Source of the DNA: Opitutaceae bacterium
GTDB lineage: Bacteria; Verrucomicrobiota; Verrucomicrobiia; Opitutales; Opitutaceae
Direction: 5' to 3'
NCBI GenBank assembly: GCA_028280945.1
Contig: JANQKV010000056.1
Coordinates: forward strand, 1 to 64,000
Length of the DNA: 64,000 nt
A model generated the notes under the pieces. That model did not search any database. It saw only the letters and a list, made by a program, of their open reading frames with translations, and was not told the DNA's origin. Both the position numbers and the translations under genes were made by a program. Each line of letters starts with the position of its first letter. Position 1 is the stretch's first letter. Of this stretch, positions 18,367 through 28,553 are shown in pieces.

Positions 18367-18858
18367 ATGGAATCGCACGAACTGATGAAGGCCCTGCTCA
18401 AGGAAACGAGCGCGAAACAAGTCTGTGCCGACATGGGGCTTTCTCTGTCGCTGATCTACAAGTGGGCCGAGCCGCCGGCGGCTGACTCGGGCAGTGGTTC
18501 TTCCAACCCGCTGGACCGGGTGAGACAGCTTGTTGAAATCACCGGCGATCAACGCATTGCCCAGTGGGTGGCCGAACGCTCCGGCGGTTTTTTCATCAAC
18601 AATCCCGCGGCGCTCCGCGAGTCGGAGGAACTCATCCCGGCGACCAATGACATTGTGCAGCAGTTTGCCGACATGTTGGGGGTCATTGCCGCTGCCGCGT
18701 CGGACCAGCAAATTACCGATAAGGAAGCGAAGCACATCCGCTCCCAGTGGGAGGGGCTCAAGAGCGTGACCGAAGGTTTCGTCCAAGCGGCCGAGGCCGG
18801 CAACTTCGGCGGCCTGAAAGCCGACCTTGCGAGCCATCACGGCGAACCGGCGGCGTAG
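18367..18858 (+). CDS. CII-like phage-type DNA-binding protein
   Basis: 163 aa from ATG 18367, at [20 protein letters not shown]. The segment [19 protein letters not shown] reads as a helix-turn-helix, and the remainder ([19 protein letters not shown], then a long helical C-terminus) resembles the phage regulatory protein CII family (PF06892-like). It is diverged from sucC (98 nt) and convergent with rph (20 nt). There are no phage genes nearby, so if the family call is right it is a domesticated regulator. Divergent orientation makes sucCD a candidate target, and that is inference only. The start could also be the upstream ATG 18286, but that would extend into the sucC promoter region. Confidence 0.65.
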   Translation: MESHELMKALLKETSAKQVCADMGLSLSLIYKWAEPPAADSGSGSSNPLDRVRQLVEITGDQRIAQWVAERSGGFFINNPAALRESEELIPATNDIVQQFADMLGVIAAAASDQQITDKEAKHIRSQWEGLKSVTEGFVQAAEAGNFGGLKADLASHHGEPAA

Positions 18859-18878
18859 AACCACTTTCCATTAGGCGG

Positions 18879-19625
18879 CTAATCGGTTGCAAGCTGCTCG
18901 CGAAGGGACTCGGCCTGCAGGCTGCCGATTTCCTTCAGCCCCTTTGAGGCCAGGCCCAGCAATTCGTTGAGTTGATCGGGCGAGAAGGTGGCTTCTTCAC
19001 CGCTGCCTTGCACTTCCACGAACTGGCCACTGCCAGTCATCACGATGTTGGCATCGACTTCGGCATCGCGATCTTCGACGTAGCAAAGGTCCAGCAAGGC
19101 GGTGCCTTCGAGAATTCCCACGCTGATCGCGCCGATGGAATCCTTGAGCGGATTCTCATCGAGTTTGCCGTCATCAATCAGTCTTTGCACGGCAAGCTGC
19201 GTGGCCACGTAAGCGCCGGTGATCGAGGCGGTGCGGGTGCCGCCGTCGGCTTGCAGGACGTCGCAGTCGATCCACAACGTGCGCGGGCCCAGTTTGTCCA
19301 AGTCAACCACGGCGCGAAGTGCCCGTCCGATCAGGCGCTGGATCTCGACGGAACGTCCATCAACTTTGCCTTTGGAGCTGTCCCGGCGCTTCCGGTCGTG
19401 GGTGCTGTAGGGGAGCATGGCATATTCCGCGGTCAGCCAGCCGCCACTCACATTCTGAGCCCGCATCCAACCGGGAACGTTGTCCTCGATGGTGGCTCCG
19501 CAAATCACGCGCGTGTTGCCGAAGGCAGCGAGCACGGAACCCGTCGCGTGAGGCGCAATACCGGCTTCGAATGAAATAGGACGTAGTTGATCGACGGCCC
19601 GGCCGTCAGCTCGTTCAAATGACAT
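18879..19625 (-). CDS. rph: Ribonuclease PH
   Basis: 248 aa, a normal length. It is a phosphorolytic 3'-5' exoribonuclease that trims tRNA 3' ends. Motifs include GSVLAAFGNTRVICGATIE, AEYAMLPYSTHDRKRRD, QRLIGRALRAVVDL and, at the phosphate site, DGGTRTASITGAYVA, all standard for bacterial Rph. It is followed by 20 nt and then the convergent CII-like gene. korB lies upstream on the same strand across an 82-nt gap with no evident terminator. Confidence 0.97.
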   Translation of the reverse strand: MSFERADGRAVDQLRPISFEAGIAPHATGSVLAAFGNTRVICGATIEDNVPGWMRAQNVSGGWLTAEYAMLPYSTHDRKRRDSSKGKVDGRSVEIQRLIGRALRAVVDLDKLGPRTLWIDCDVLQADGGTRTASITGAYVATQLAVQRLIDDGKLDENPLKDSIGAISVGILEGTALLDLCYVEDRDAEVDANIVMTGSGQFVEVQGSGEEATFSPDQLNELLGLASKGLKEIGSLQAESLREQLATD

Positions 19626-19707
19626 TCCGACAGGGGAAATCCTAATTCCTGATTTCTAAATCCTAAAATGCGGTCGGGCAGGTGGATCGGGTCTCACGCC
19701 CCCAAGG

Positions 19708-20616
19708 TCAGTGCAACTTTGCGAAAGTAGCGGCCATGAGCTCCTTCGCATCAGCATTGCCTGCCTTGGCGGCGGCCTTGGCGTTGAGATCGGACTCCAT
19801 GGCATTCTTGGTGGGGCGGATTACCTCGTAGTAGACGCCAAAACGTCCCGGCCAAGGTTCACTCGCCAAGGTCATCGCGGCGGTGAGATCGGTGCGATCA
19901 TGCCCGTCTTCATCGATGGTCACGAATTCCCCACCTTTGCGGGGAATACTCGAATCAAAGGCTCCCGGGAAAAATTCGATGCATTCCGACAGGATCTCGA
20001 CGACGGCAAAACCCGGATGCTCGGCGGCGCGCTTGATCATCTCCACCATGTGCTTCACTTGGGTGGCGTGGCTGCGGGCAACAAACGTGGCGCCGCTGTT
20101 GACCAGTTTGCGCATCGGGTTGATTGGCTGATCGATGGCGCCCCAAGGGTCGGTCTTGGACCGAAAACCCTCCGGGGAAGTCGGGGAGGTTTGTTTCTTG
20201 GTCAAGCCGTAGACCTGATTGTCCATGATGACATAGGTCAGGTCGATATTCTTGCGGGCCACGTGGTCGAGGTGGTTGCCACCGATCGAGAAGCCATCCC
20301 CGTCGCCTCCGAACACAAACACCTTCAAATCAGGCCGGCTGAGTGAGATCCCGGCGGAGAACGGTACCGAGCGGCCATGAATGAAGTGTCCGCCGTGGGT
20401 GTTGACAAAGTAAGGGAAGCGGGAGGAACACCCGATACCCGCCATCGTCACGATGTTTTCGTGCGGGTAGTTGAGTTGTTCCAACGCGCGATAAAACGAG
20501 GCCAGGACCGCAAAGTCTCCGCAGCCGGGACACCAGGTGGGGTGGTCGGCGGTGAGGGCTTTTTTGGTAAGCTTGGGCTCGGCCGGGGCCGGAGCAGGGG
20601 CGGTTTCGGTGGGCAT
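19708..20616 (-). CDS. korB: 2-oxoacid:ferredoxin oxidoreductase beta subunit
   Basis: 302 aa. This subunit binds thiamine diphosphate and forms, with the upstream alpha/gamma chain, the enzyme 2-oxoacid + CoA + oxidised ferredoxin to acyl-CoA + CO2 + reduced ferredoxin. Evidence is the HPTWCPGCGDFAVL motif near the N-terminus, GIGCSSRFPYF, and the ThDP motif FGGDGDGFSIGGNH. A short Pro/Ala-rich N-terminal tail (residues 1-15) precedes the fold. It starts 15 nt after korA. The 2-oxoglutarate specificity is inferred from the subunit arrangement and from the neighbouring sucCD. Pyruvate or branched-chain oxoacids are possible. Confidence 0.93.
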   Translation of the reverse strand: MPTETAPAPAPAEPKLTKKALTADHPTWCPGCGDFAVLASFYRALEQLNYPHENIVTMAGIGCSSRFPYFVNTHGGHFIHGRSVPFSAGISLSRPDLKVFVFGGDGDGFSIGGNHLDHVARKNIDLTYVIMDNQVYGLTKKQTSPTSPEGFRSKTDPWGAIDQPINPMRKLVNSGATFVARSHATQVKHMVEMIKRAAEHPGFAVVEILSECIEFFPGAFDSSIPRKGGEFVTIDEDGHDRTDLTAAMTLASEPWPGRFGVYYEVIRPTKNAMESDLNAKAAAKAGNADAKELMAATFAKLH

Positions 20617-20631
20617 GGCGAAAGGGGCGGA

Positions 20632-22479
<1,848 letters not shown>

Positions 22480-22588
22480 GATAAGGGGGTCAGCGGGGGA
22501 TGAAGGTGACTTGGACAGAGGCCGTCAACGGACTGTTGCATTCCGGTGACGATTTCTCGTCCAGCTCGCCAAGAACTCCCCATCAATG

Positions 22589-22625
22589 CCCCGGGAGTGT
22601 CACGTATTAAGTGACACTCTCTGGG
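22589..22625. repeat. REP-like hairpin between korA and the secreted protein gene
   Basis: A stem of GAGTGTCAC (22595-22603) with GTGACACTC (22611-22619) and loop GTATTAA is extended by mismatched C/G pairs to 22589 and 22625. There is no T tract. It lies in the 210-nt gap between two minus-strand genes and could be a terminator for the upstream gene or a small mobile palindrome. The rest of that gap shows nothing convincing. Confidence 0.65.
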
Positions 22626-22689
22626 GGCAATGAGACCTTGGGGCGGGGCAGCGGGGCCGGGAGTTGCCGGGGGGGGGAGTGCCCGGGTG

Positions 22690-24162
22690 TCAGGGCATGA
22701 TGTAGAGCTCGACGAGCGCGACACCGGTTGAGTCGCCCACGCCCGAGACCTGCGCGCTGTAAATCCCGGCCGGGAGCTCCACGAGCATCGCCGCGTCGGT
22801 GCTGTCAGGAGCGGTCAGATCAAAAGCCCCCACGGTGGGAAAGGCTGAGCTCAACGCAGCACCGCCGCCCCAATTGTCATTCGTTTCAATCGGGTCGGTT
22901 TCGCCTTGCCGGAACAGCTTCAACTCAGGGTCGGCGAGCACGCCGGTGAGGCCGTAGCTGGTGAGCGTTGGTCCGACTCCCCGGATGAGGACGCTGACCG
23001 GTTCATCTCCCGAGACCACCAAACCGACGATCAAAACACTCTCTCCCGTGCCCACCCCGGCCCGGGCGGAAACGTTGCTGAGATAACCGCCGGTTCCGAA
23101 GTCAGTGTCATAGATTTCAGCGAGTGCGACTCCCGCGCCACCGGATCCGGATTCGACGTGCACACTGTAGGCGCCCGGACCATTTGTCGAAAGCAGTGCG
23201 GCGTCGAGTGACGTTGCGTCGAGGGCAAACGCACCGACTGACCGGGCTGCGTCGGCGATTGCGGCATCGCCTCCCCAGTTGGTATTGCTGGCCAGTTGGG
23301 TTTGGGCTGAATCAAACATACGCAGGCGGGCATCGGTGACCGCCCCGTTCACATCGTAGTTCTCCAACGTCGGGCCGATGCCACGCACCAGAATCGATTT
23401 GTTGCCGCCGGCGATGGCGTAACCGACCACCAGGGTGTTTTCGCCGGCTCCGGCGACGGACCGCACGGACAGGTTGCTCATGGCTGAAACGGAATCGCTG
23501 CCGGAACCGCCGTCGTTGCCCCCGTCACCATTGCCATCGCCCGAGCCTCCGCCGTCACTGCCACCGGAGCCTTCGCCGGTGATCCGCACGGCATTCATGC
23601 CCACCCAGGAATGGCCCGAAAGCTCGGCGTTGATGTTGAGGCGGCCGTCGTCGCCAACGGTCACATTGGACCAGATCTGCCAGTCGAGAGGATTGCGACC
23701 GTCGGTGTTTTCCTTCCATACGGCTGGTGGAGTGAGACCGCGGAAGGTGGTATCGGCGGTCCGGGTGTTGACCGTAAAGATACCACCGTAGACGTCGAAT
23801 TCACGGGAAGCCACCACTTCCACTCGATAGGTGCCTGCGGGCACGTTGCGCACGATGAGGCCGGCGCTGCCAAAATTGGTGCCCCCGTGGCTTGAGAGGG
23901 CGATGTCGTTCACCCAGTCTTCCACGACTGCACCTGTGCCCGTGGCGGATCCCACGCTGGGAAAAAGCCCGGCGACGGTGATGCCGGTGTCGGCCCCTGT
24001 CGCGAAGTCGATCGCCGGAAAGGTGTCCACGGAATTGATGATGTTGGTCCAATTTCCCTCAGGACCGGTCGTGCCGATGTTGATGCGGATATCAAGGGCA
24101 GCGGCGGACACCGCGGCTGCGATCCCGACGATGGCGGAAAGGAAGTTTCTGGCGTTAAACAT
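22690..24162 (-). CDS. Secreted protein with malectin-like N-domain and two C-terminal repeat modules
   Basis: 490 aa. The signal peptide is MFNARNFLSAIVGIAAAVSA. Residues about 25-195 form a beta-rich domain (INIGTTGPEGNWTNI, VRNVPAGTYRVEVVASREFD, HSWVGMNAVRIT) that looks like a malectin or galactose-binding type carbohydrate fold. This is inference from texture. A Gly/Ser/Asp linker of about 30 residues follows. Two homologous modules of about 120 residues come next, each with the pattern NLSVRSVAGAGENTLVVGY or NVSARAGVGTGESVLIVGL, then LVRGIGPTL or LIRGVGPTL, a NxNWGG motif, VGAF and a final aromatic sheet. I associate this module with Verrucomicrobial secreted proteins of unknown function. 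No sorting motif such as PEP-CTERM is seen at the very end, which stops at ELYIMP. Confidence 0.8.
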   Translation of the reverse strand: MFNARNFLSAIVGIAAAVSAAALDIRINIGTTGPEGNWTNIINSVDTFPAIDFATGADTGITVAGLFPSVGSATGTGAVVEDWVNDIALSSHGGTNFGSAGLIVRNVPAGTYRVEVVASREFDVYGGIFTVNTRTADTTFRGLTPPAVWKENTDGRNPLDWQIWSNVTVGDDGRLNINAELSGHSWVGMNAVRITGEGSGGSDGGGSGDGNGDGGNDGGSGSDSVSAMSNLSVRSVAGAGENTLVVGYAIAGGNKSILVRGIGPTLENYDVNGAVTDARLRMFDSAQTQLASNTNWGGDAAIADAARSVGAFALDATSLDAALLSTNGPGAYSVHVESGSGGAGVALAEIYDTDFGTGGYLSNVSARAGVGTGESVLIVGLVVSGDEPVSVLIRGVGPTLTSYGLTGVLADPELKLFRQGETDPIETNDNWGGGAALSSAFPTVGAFDLTAPDSTDAAMLVELPAGIYSAQVSGVGDSTGVALVELYIMP

Positions 24163-24198
24163 GAATCAAGGGGTCGATTTTGACAGGATGGGCAGGCT

Positions 24199-24276
24199 GA
24201 TGCCTGATGGCGTCGGCATCCTAACGTTCGTCCGGCCAGACTCCCATACGCATACCTGCGTAAGGCTGACTCTGGC
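24199..24276 (-). promoter_or_regulatory. Candidate structured leader upstream of the secreted protein gene
   Basis: Three pairings are visible: GATGCC 24199-24204 with GGCATC 24215-24220, GCCAGA 24235-24240 with TCTGGC 24271-24276, and, nested in the latter, TACGCA 24247-24252 with TGCGTA 24257-24262 around a 4-nt loop. On the minus strand this would be a folded 5' leader 37 nt from the ATG. It matches no riboswitch class I could recall, and chance pairing in GC-rich DNA is possible. Confidence 0.3.
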
Positions 24277-24457
24277 ACACGGGGTCCCGTCGGCCGTTTT
24301 CGCCGCCTGGCCTATTCACCGCTCAAGATCGCCGGGCTCGATCCGATGAAGGGAAAGTGCATCGGCCCGCCATCGATTCTGTCACCCGTTCTGCACTCCT
24401 CGGTCAAGATGCGCAGGGGGTGTGGCAAGCGGTGCGGAGTAGGGGCGTTTCTTCTCT

Positions 24458-24474
24458 GGCAGATTATGTCTGCC
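24458..24474 (+). promoter_or_regulatory. Inverted repeat, possible operator of the CoA-transferase gene
   Basis: GGCAGA-TTATG-TCTGCC is a perfect 6-bp dyad with a 5-nt spacer, 34 nt before ATG 24509. The position fits a promoter-proximal operator. No known regulator consensus is claimed. Confidence 0.3.
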
Positions 24475-24508
24475 TATCGCTGACTTGTTCGGCGATTTCA
24501 TTTTTACC

Positions 24509-26002
24509 ATGAACTATCCGTTTCCAACGCTATCTCCCGAAGAAGCTGCTGCCATGGTGCATGACAAGCAGACCATCGGCTTTGGTGGGTTCACCGCTGC
24601 CGGCGCCTGCAAGGTCATCCCCCTTGCCATCGCCGCCAAGGCCAAGGCTGAGCACGCTGCCGACCGACCCTTCAAATTGGGAGTCATAACGGGTGCTTCC
24701 ACCGGTGTGTCGCTCGACGGCGCCCTCGCGGAGGCCGAAGCCATTGCCTGGCGCACGCCCTACCAGTCCGACAAAACGCTGCGCAAATCGATCAATGAGG
24801 GTAAGACTCAGTTCTTCGACCTGCACCTCTCGGCGGTGCAGCCAACCGTGCGCAGCGGTGTGTTTGGCAATGTGGATTGGGCCATCATCGAAGCCAGCCA
24901 TGTCACGGCGCAGGGTGAAATCGTCCTTACGGCGGGGGTCGGCGCGGCCAACACCTTTGCCCGCATGGCGGACAAGATCCTCATCGAGCTCAACGCCCAT
25001 CATCCGGGCGACCTCATGGGCTTCCACGACCTTTACGAACCGGCTGACCCGCCTTTCCGTCGGGCGATTCCGGTTTACTCCCCGACCGACCGGATCGGGG
25101 CCTCTTTCATCAAGGTAAACCCTGAAAAGATCGCGGGCGTCGTCATGACCGATTTGCCCGATGAGTCCGGTGCTTTCGGCGACTCCGATGATATCACGGC
25201 GCAGATCGGCGAGAATGTGGCCGGGTTCCTGGCCAACGAAATCAAGGTCGGCCGCCTGCCCAAGACGTTTCTGCCGCTGCAGTCGGGGGTGGGCAATATT
25301 GCCAACGCCGTGATCGGTGCCCTCGGCAGCAACGAAGGCATTCCCCCCTTCATGATGTATACCGAGGTGCTGCAGGATTCGGTCATCAACCTGCTGCAGT
25401 CGGGCAAGTGCTCCTTCGCCAGCAGTTGCTCCCTCACTCTCAGCCCCGAACGACTGGATCAGTTCTACGAGGATTTGGAGTTCTTCCGGTCACGTGTTGT
25501 GCTGCGGCCGCAGGAGATTTCCAACAGTCCGGAGATTGTCCGCCGCCTGGGGCTGATCACAATCAACACCGCGATCGAGGTCGACCTTTTCGGCAACGTG
25601 AACAGCACCCATGTCATGGGCCGCGACCTCATGAACGGCATCGGCGGATCCGGAGACTTCACCCGCAACGCTCATATTTCGATCTACACCTGCCCCTCGA
25701 TCGCGAAGCAGGGCAAGATCAGCACGATCGTGCCGTTTGTCACCCATCTGGACCACAGCGAGCACTCGGTGCAGGTGGTCGTCACTGAACACGGTGTGGC
25801 CGATTTGCGTGGCAAGTCCCCGCACGAACGGGCGGTCTTGATGATCGAAAACTGTGTGCATCCGGACTACCGCGACGAACTGCGCGGTTACCTCAAGGCG
25901 TCCAGCCGGGGTCATGTCCAACAGACCTTGCACAACGCGTTTGGCATGCATCTCGCGTTTCTCGAAAACGGCGACATGCACAACGTCGAGTGGAAGATGT
26001 AA
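24509..26002 (+). CDS. Acetyl-CoA hydrolase/transferase family, probable succinyl-CoA:acetate CoA-transferase
   Basis: 497 aa from ATG 24509 (MNYPFPTLSPEEAAAMV). An upstream in-frame ATG at 24485 would add eight atypical residues. The family moves CoA between acyl groups through a glutamyl-CoA intermediate. The probable catalytic Glu is in PPFMMYTEVLQD. GVGNIANAVIGALG precedes it, and the C-terminal GIGGSGDFTRNAHISIY is the conserved CoA-site loop. The overall length and C-terminal domain fit AarC/Cat1-type enzymes that use succinyl-CoA and acetate. With KorAB and SucCD nearby this offers an acetate-linked route from succinyl-CoA to succinate. The exact acyl partners are inferred, and propionyl or butyryl substrates are possible. 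A convergent hairpin follows the stop. Confidence 0.9.
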   Translation: MNYPFPTLSPEEAAAMVHDKQTIGFGGFTAAGACKVIPLAIAAKAKAEHAADRPFKLGVITGASTGVSLDGALAEAEAIAWRTPYQSDKTLRKSINEGKTQFFDLHLSAVQPTVRSGVFGNVDWAIIEASHVTAQGEIVLTAGVGAANTFARMADKILIELNAHHPGDLMGFHDLYEPADPPFRRAIPVYSPTDRIGASFIKVNPEKIAGVVMTDLPDESGAFGDSDDITAQIGENVAGFLANEIKVGRLPKTFLPLQSGVGNIANAVIGALGSNEGIPPFMMYTEVLQDSVINLLQSGKCSFASSCSLTLSPERLDQFYEDLEFFRSRVVLRPQEISNSPEIVRRLGLITINTAIEVDLFGNVNSTHVMGRDLMNGIGGSGDFTRNAHISIYTCPSIAKQGKISTIVPFVTHLDHSEHSVQVVVTEHGVADLRGKSPHERAVLMIENCVHPDYRDELRGYLKASSRGHVQQTLHNAFGMHLAFLENGDMHNVEWKM

Positions 26003-26051
26003 GCCCGTCCCGTGCTCGGTGCGGGCACCTCATTCTCTTGGTGTGATTCAT

Positions 26052-26076
26052 GGACCGGCCCTTCCAAGGTCGGTCC
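26052..26076. terminator. Hairpin between convergent CoA-transferase and tdk genes
   Basis: A 9-bp stem (GGACCGGCC with GGTCGGTCC, one G-T pair) and a 7-nt loop lie between converging genes. There is no T tract on either side, so efficiency as an intrinsic terminator is doubtful. Confidence 0.45.
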
Positions 26077-26095
26077 GCTTCACGTGGAGGGAAGG

Positions 26096-26674
26096 CTAGT
26101 CGGCCAGAGCCGCGTAGTAGTGCTCACGGCACATGGCGACATAGCGTTCGTTGCCGCCGATCTCGATTTGTTCGCCTTCCTTGAGTCCCTTGCCGTCGGG
26201 ACCGACCCGTAGGTTCATGGTGGCTTTACGGCCGCAGTGGCAGATGGTCTTGAGCTCGATCAGGTCATCGGCGAGTGCGAGCAAGGCGGCGCTGCCTTCA
26301 AACAACTGGGCCTGAAAGTCCGTGCGCAGGCCGTAACACAATACCGGGATATCGAGGCCGTCGGCGATGCGGCAAAGCTGCTCGACTTGTTTACGGGTAA
26401 GAAACTGCGCCTCGTCGATCAACACGCAGGCCAGTGGGTTCTCGGCATGTTCGGTCGACACCCGCTTGTAGAGATCGTCGGTCGAGCTGAAAGGATTGGC
26501 ATCAGCCGACAGGCCAATGCGGGAGGCGATCCGACCGATGCCCGAACGCTGGTCCACCGTCGGAGCGAACAACATCGTCTGCATGCCCCGCTCCTGGTAG
26601 TTGTAGCTCGCCTGCAGCAGCACCGTGCTTTTGCCGGCGTTCATGGCGGAGTAGTAAAAGTAGACCTTGGACAT
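26096..26674 (-). CDS. tdk: Thymidine kinase (type II)
   Basis: 192 aa. It phosphorylates thymidine to dTMP in the salvage pathway. The P-loop is [14 protein letters not shown], Walker B is [18 protein letters not shown], and the lid/zinc ribbon shows [14 protein letters not shown] with a second MCREH pair for zinc. Length and order match bacterial Tdk. It is convergent with the CoA-transferase gene and downstream of a repeat-bearing gap after clcA. Confidence 0.97.
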   Translation of the reverse strand: MSKVYFYYSAMNAGKSTVLLQASYNYQERGMQTMLFAPTVDQRSGIGRIASRIGLSADANPFSSTDDLYKRVSTEHAENPLACVLIDEAQFLTRKQVEQLCRIADGLDIPVLCYGLRTDFQAQLFEGSAALLALADDLIELKTICHCGRKATMNLRVGPDGKGLKEGEQIEIGGNERYVAMCREHYYAALAD

Positions 26675-26679
26675 GTTCA

Positions 26680-26788
26680 GTAGCGAATAACGGGTGGTGA
26701 GTAGCGAGTAGAAGAAAACTCAAACTAAATGGGTCAGATTTTAACGGACCAATCGTTCGTGGGCGAGCTTCCTCGCTGCTCGCTACTC
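26680..26788. repeat. Short interspersed GTAGCGAGTAG-type repeat
   Basis: GTAGCGAATAACGGGTGGTG followed by AGTAGCGAGTAG at 26680-26711, and the opposite orientation CTCGCTGCTCGCTACTC at 26771-26787, form a loose inverted repeat around AT-richer DNA. A similar pair is at 40480-40570. The right end overlaps the stop of the CLC gene. Confidence 0.45.
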
Positions 26789-28498
26789 TTTGGTAAACAG
26801 GATTTCGGCGCGGAGGATGTCGTGCAGGGTCATGATGCCGATCGGCACTTCGTCGAGTCCTCCAATGATGACAACCATGTGGGCCGGAGATTCGATGATT
26901 TTGCTTTGCACTTCACGAATGGTGGAATCGCGCCGGCAGGTGGCCACCGGCGTAATGTTGGGTTCCTCGCCCAGCTTGATCACCCGCTCCATGTTCTCGC
27001 GGGTGATGACGCCGCGAAGCTTGAGGTCGATGACCACCGGGTAGCGCTCGTGGTTGGATCCATCCAATACTTCCTGCATCGACCCGTGGTCCAGGCTGCG
27101 CAGCAGCACCGGGCGAAAGTTTGCCGCCCGCCCCACCTGGGTTTCCTGCCACGACCGCAGGTCCCGCGGTGGCATGACCTGTTCCACCTCCTGATCGTCC
27201 TGGGCCAGGATCTCGTCGTAGAAATTCCGTTTGGTGAACTTCTTGGAGATCGCGATACTGACCAATCCTGCGACCATCAGGGCCGGCACCATCGAAAACT
27301 CGTGGGTCATTTCAAAAACGATGAGCAGACCGGTAACCGGTGCGCGCACCACCGCGCCCAGGCAGGCGCACATGCCCACCACCGCCAGGGTGAGGTGGCC
27401 GGCCGTGCTGAGCGGATAAAACAAGTCAATCAGGCCGGCCAGGGATGCGCCCGCCATGCCACCAAAAAACAAGGTGGGAGCGAAGATGCCGCCGGCGGCA
27501 CCCAGTCCGTAGCAGACTGCGGTGGCGATGAGTTTGGTCACCAAAAGCAGAGCGGCCGCACTCCAGACCATCTGCCCGTTGAGCGCCGACGACAGGTCGT
27601 TGTAGCCGAGTCCAAACACGCCGGCATGGCCGGTATAGACAAACACCGTGCCGCCAATCAGCCATACGGCGACCCCTCCCATCGTGGTGCGAATCCAAGG
27701 GGACGGGCGATGGGGCCGTTTGTTCCAGGCACGCAGCGCAAGTGCCATTTTTTGAAACCAGATACCCGCCAACGCCGCGATCCCGGCAACGATGGGCGTG
27801 AAGAGGTAAACCTGCCACTCGGGTGAACCGGCGGCGGTCAGGGTAAAGGCGGGTTGCTCGCCGAGCAGCCCGTGAGCCACGAGCGCGCCGATGACCGCGG
27901 CCAGCAGGATCGAACCCAGCATGCGGCTGTTGAGGTCGCCGATGATTTCCTCCAGCACGAACGTCACCGCCGCGATGGGGGTGTTGAACGCGGCGGCCAA
28001 GCCGGCGGCCGCTCCGGCGGCACAGGCGACGCGCCGGCGGTGCTTGGGCAGGCCGAGTGCTCCGCCAACCTGAGACGAGACCCCACTGGCCAATTGCACT
28101 GACGGTCCCTCCCGGCCGAGACTGGCGCCGCCGCCCACGCTAAGGACACCGGCGATGAATTTCACCCAGACAACCCGGAACGGGATGTCGCCCATGTCCT
28201 TCCAGAACGCCAACTTCACCTGGGGGATGCCTGATCCGGCAGCTTCCGGACAAAACCGCGTCAGCAGCCAACCGGAGATGGCGGAAGTGATCGTGATGAC
28301 CAAGAAACTCCCCACCAGAAAGACTTCCACACTCTCTTGCGTGAGTCGCTCGATGCCGGCTTCAAAGACCGCGTGGATGGCGAGGTGAAACAGGACTGCA
28401 ATACCGCCCGCAGCCAAACCGAAGATCACCGTCTGCGCGATGCCCCGTGTCTGTTTGGGCAGACGGGCGATGGCGCGGGCAGGAAGATCGAGAATCAC
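26783..28498 (-). CDS. CLC-type chloride/proton antiporter with C-terminal CBS pair
   Basis: 571 aa from GTG 28498, with AAGG about 5 nt upstream. This polytopic inner-membrane protein has the three CLC selectivity motifs: GSGIPQ, GREGPSVQ (with the gating Glu) and GGIFAPTL. FVLEEII corresponds to the internal proton-transfer Glu of E. coli ClcA, so coupled exchange of chloride for protons is expected rather than a channel. Residues about 430-571 hold two CBS motifs (YPVVIDLKLRGVITRENMER and VVIIGGLDEVPIGIMTLHD), which commonly sense nucleotides. The CBS pair makes it longer than E. coli ClcA. Confidence 0.94.
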   Translation of the reverse strand: MILDLPARAIARLPKQTRGIAQTVIFGLAAGGIAVLFHLAIHAVFEAGIERLTQESVEVFLVGSFLVITITSAISGWLLTRFCPEAAGSGIPQVKLAFWKDMGDIPFRVVWVKFIAGVLSVGGGASLGREGPSVQLASGVSSQVGGALGLPKHRRRVACAAGAAAGLAAAFNTPIAAVTFVLEEIIGDLNSRMLGSILLAAVIGALVAHGLLGEQPAFTLTAAGSPEWQVYLFTPIVAGIAALAGIWFQKMALALRAWNKRPHRPSPWIRTTMGGVAVWLIGGTVFVYTGHAGVFGLGYNDLSSALNGQMVWSAAALLLVTKLIATAVCYGLGAAGGIFAPTLFFGGMAGASLAGLIDLFYPLSTAGHLTLAVVGMCACLGAVVRAPVTGLLIVFEMTHEFSMVPALMVAGLVSIAISKKFTKRNFYDEILAQDDQEVEQVMPPRDLRSWQETQVGRAANFRPVLLRSLDHGSMQEVLDGSNHERYPVVIDLKLRGVITRENMERVIKLGEEPNITPVATCRRDSTIREVQSKIIESPAHMVVIIGGLDEVPIGIMTLHDILRAEILFTKE

Positions 28499-28553
28499 AG
28501 CCTTAACTCATGCGGGCACGGGTGCCGGGGACACAATGGCTTATTCCGACAAA

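Larger units (their letters stand above)
24163..24508. other. 346-bp divergent intergenic region
   Basis: No gene is seen here. It must contain the promoters of the secreted-protein gene (minus) and the CoA-transferase (plus). It holds several nested inverted repeats close to the minus-strand gene and a 17-bp inverted repeat close to the plus-strand gene, listed separately. No clear sigma-70 boxes could be assigned. Confidence 0.7.

Noticed and set aside
26729..26750. GGGTCAGATTTTAACGGACC as a further copy of the 12775 palindrome
   Set aside because: It shares only the first few bases (GGGTCAG) and lacks the inverted arm.
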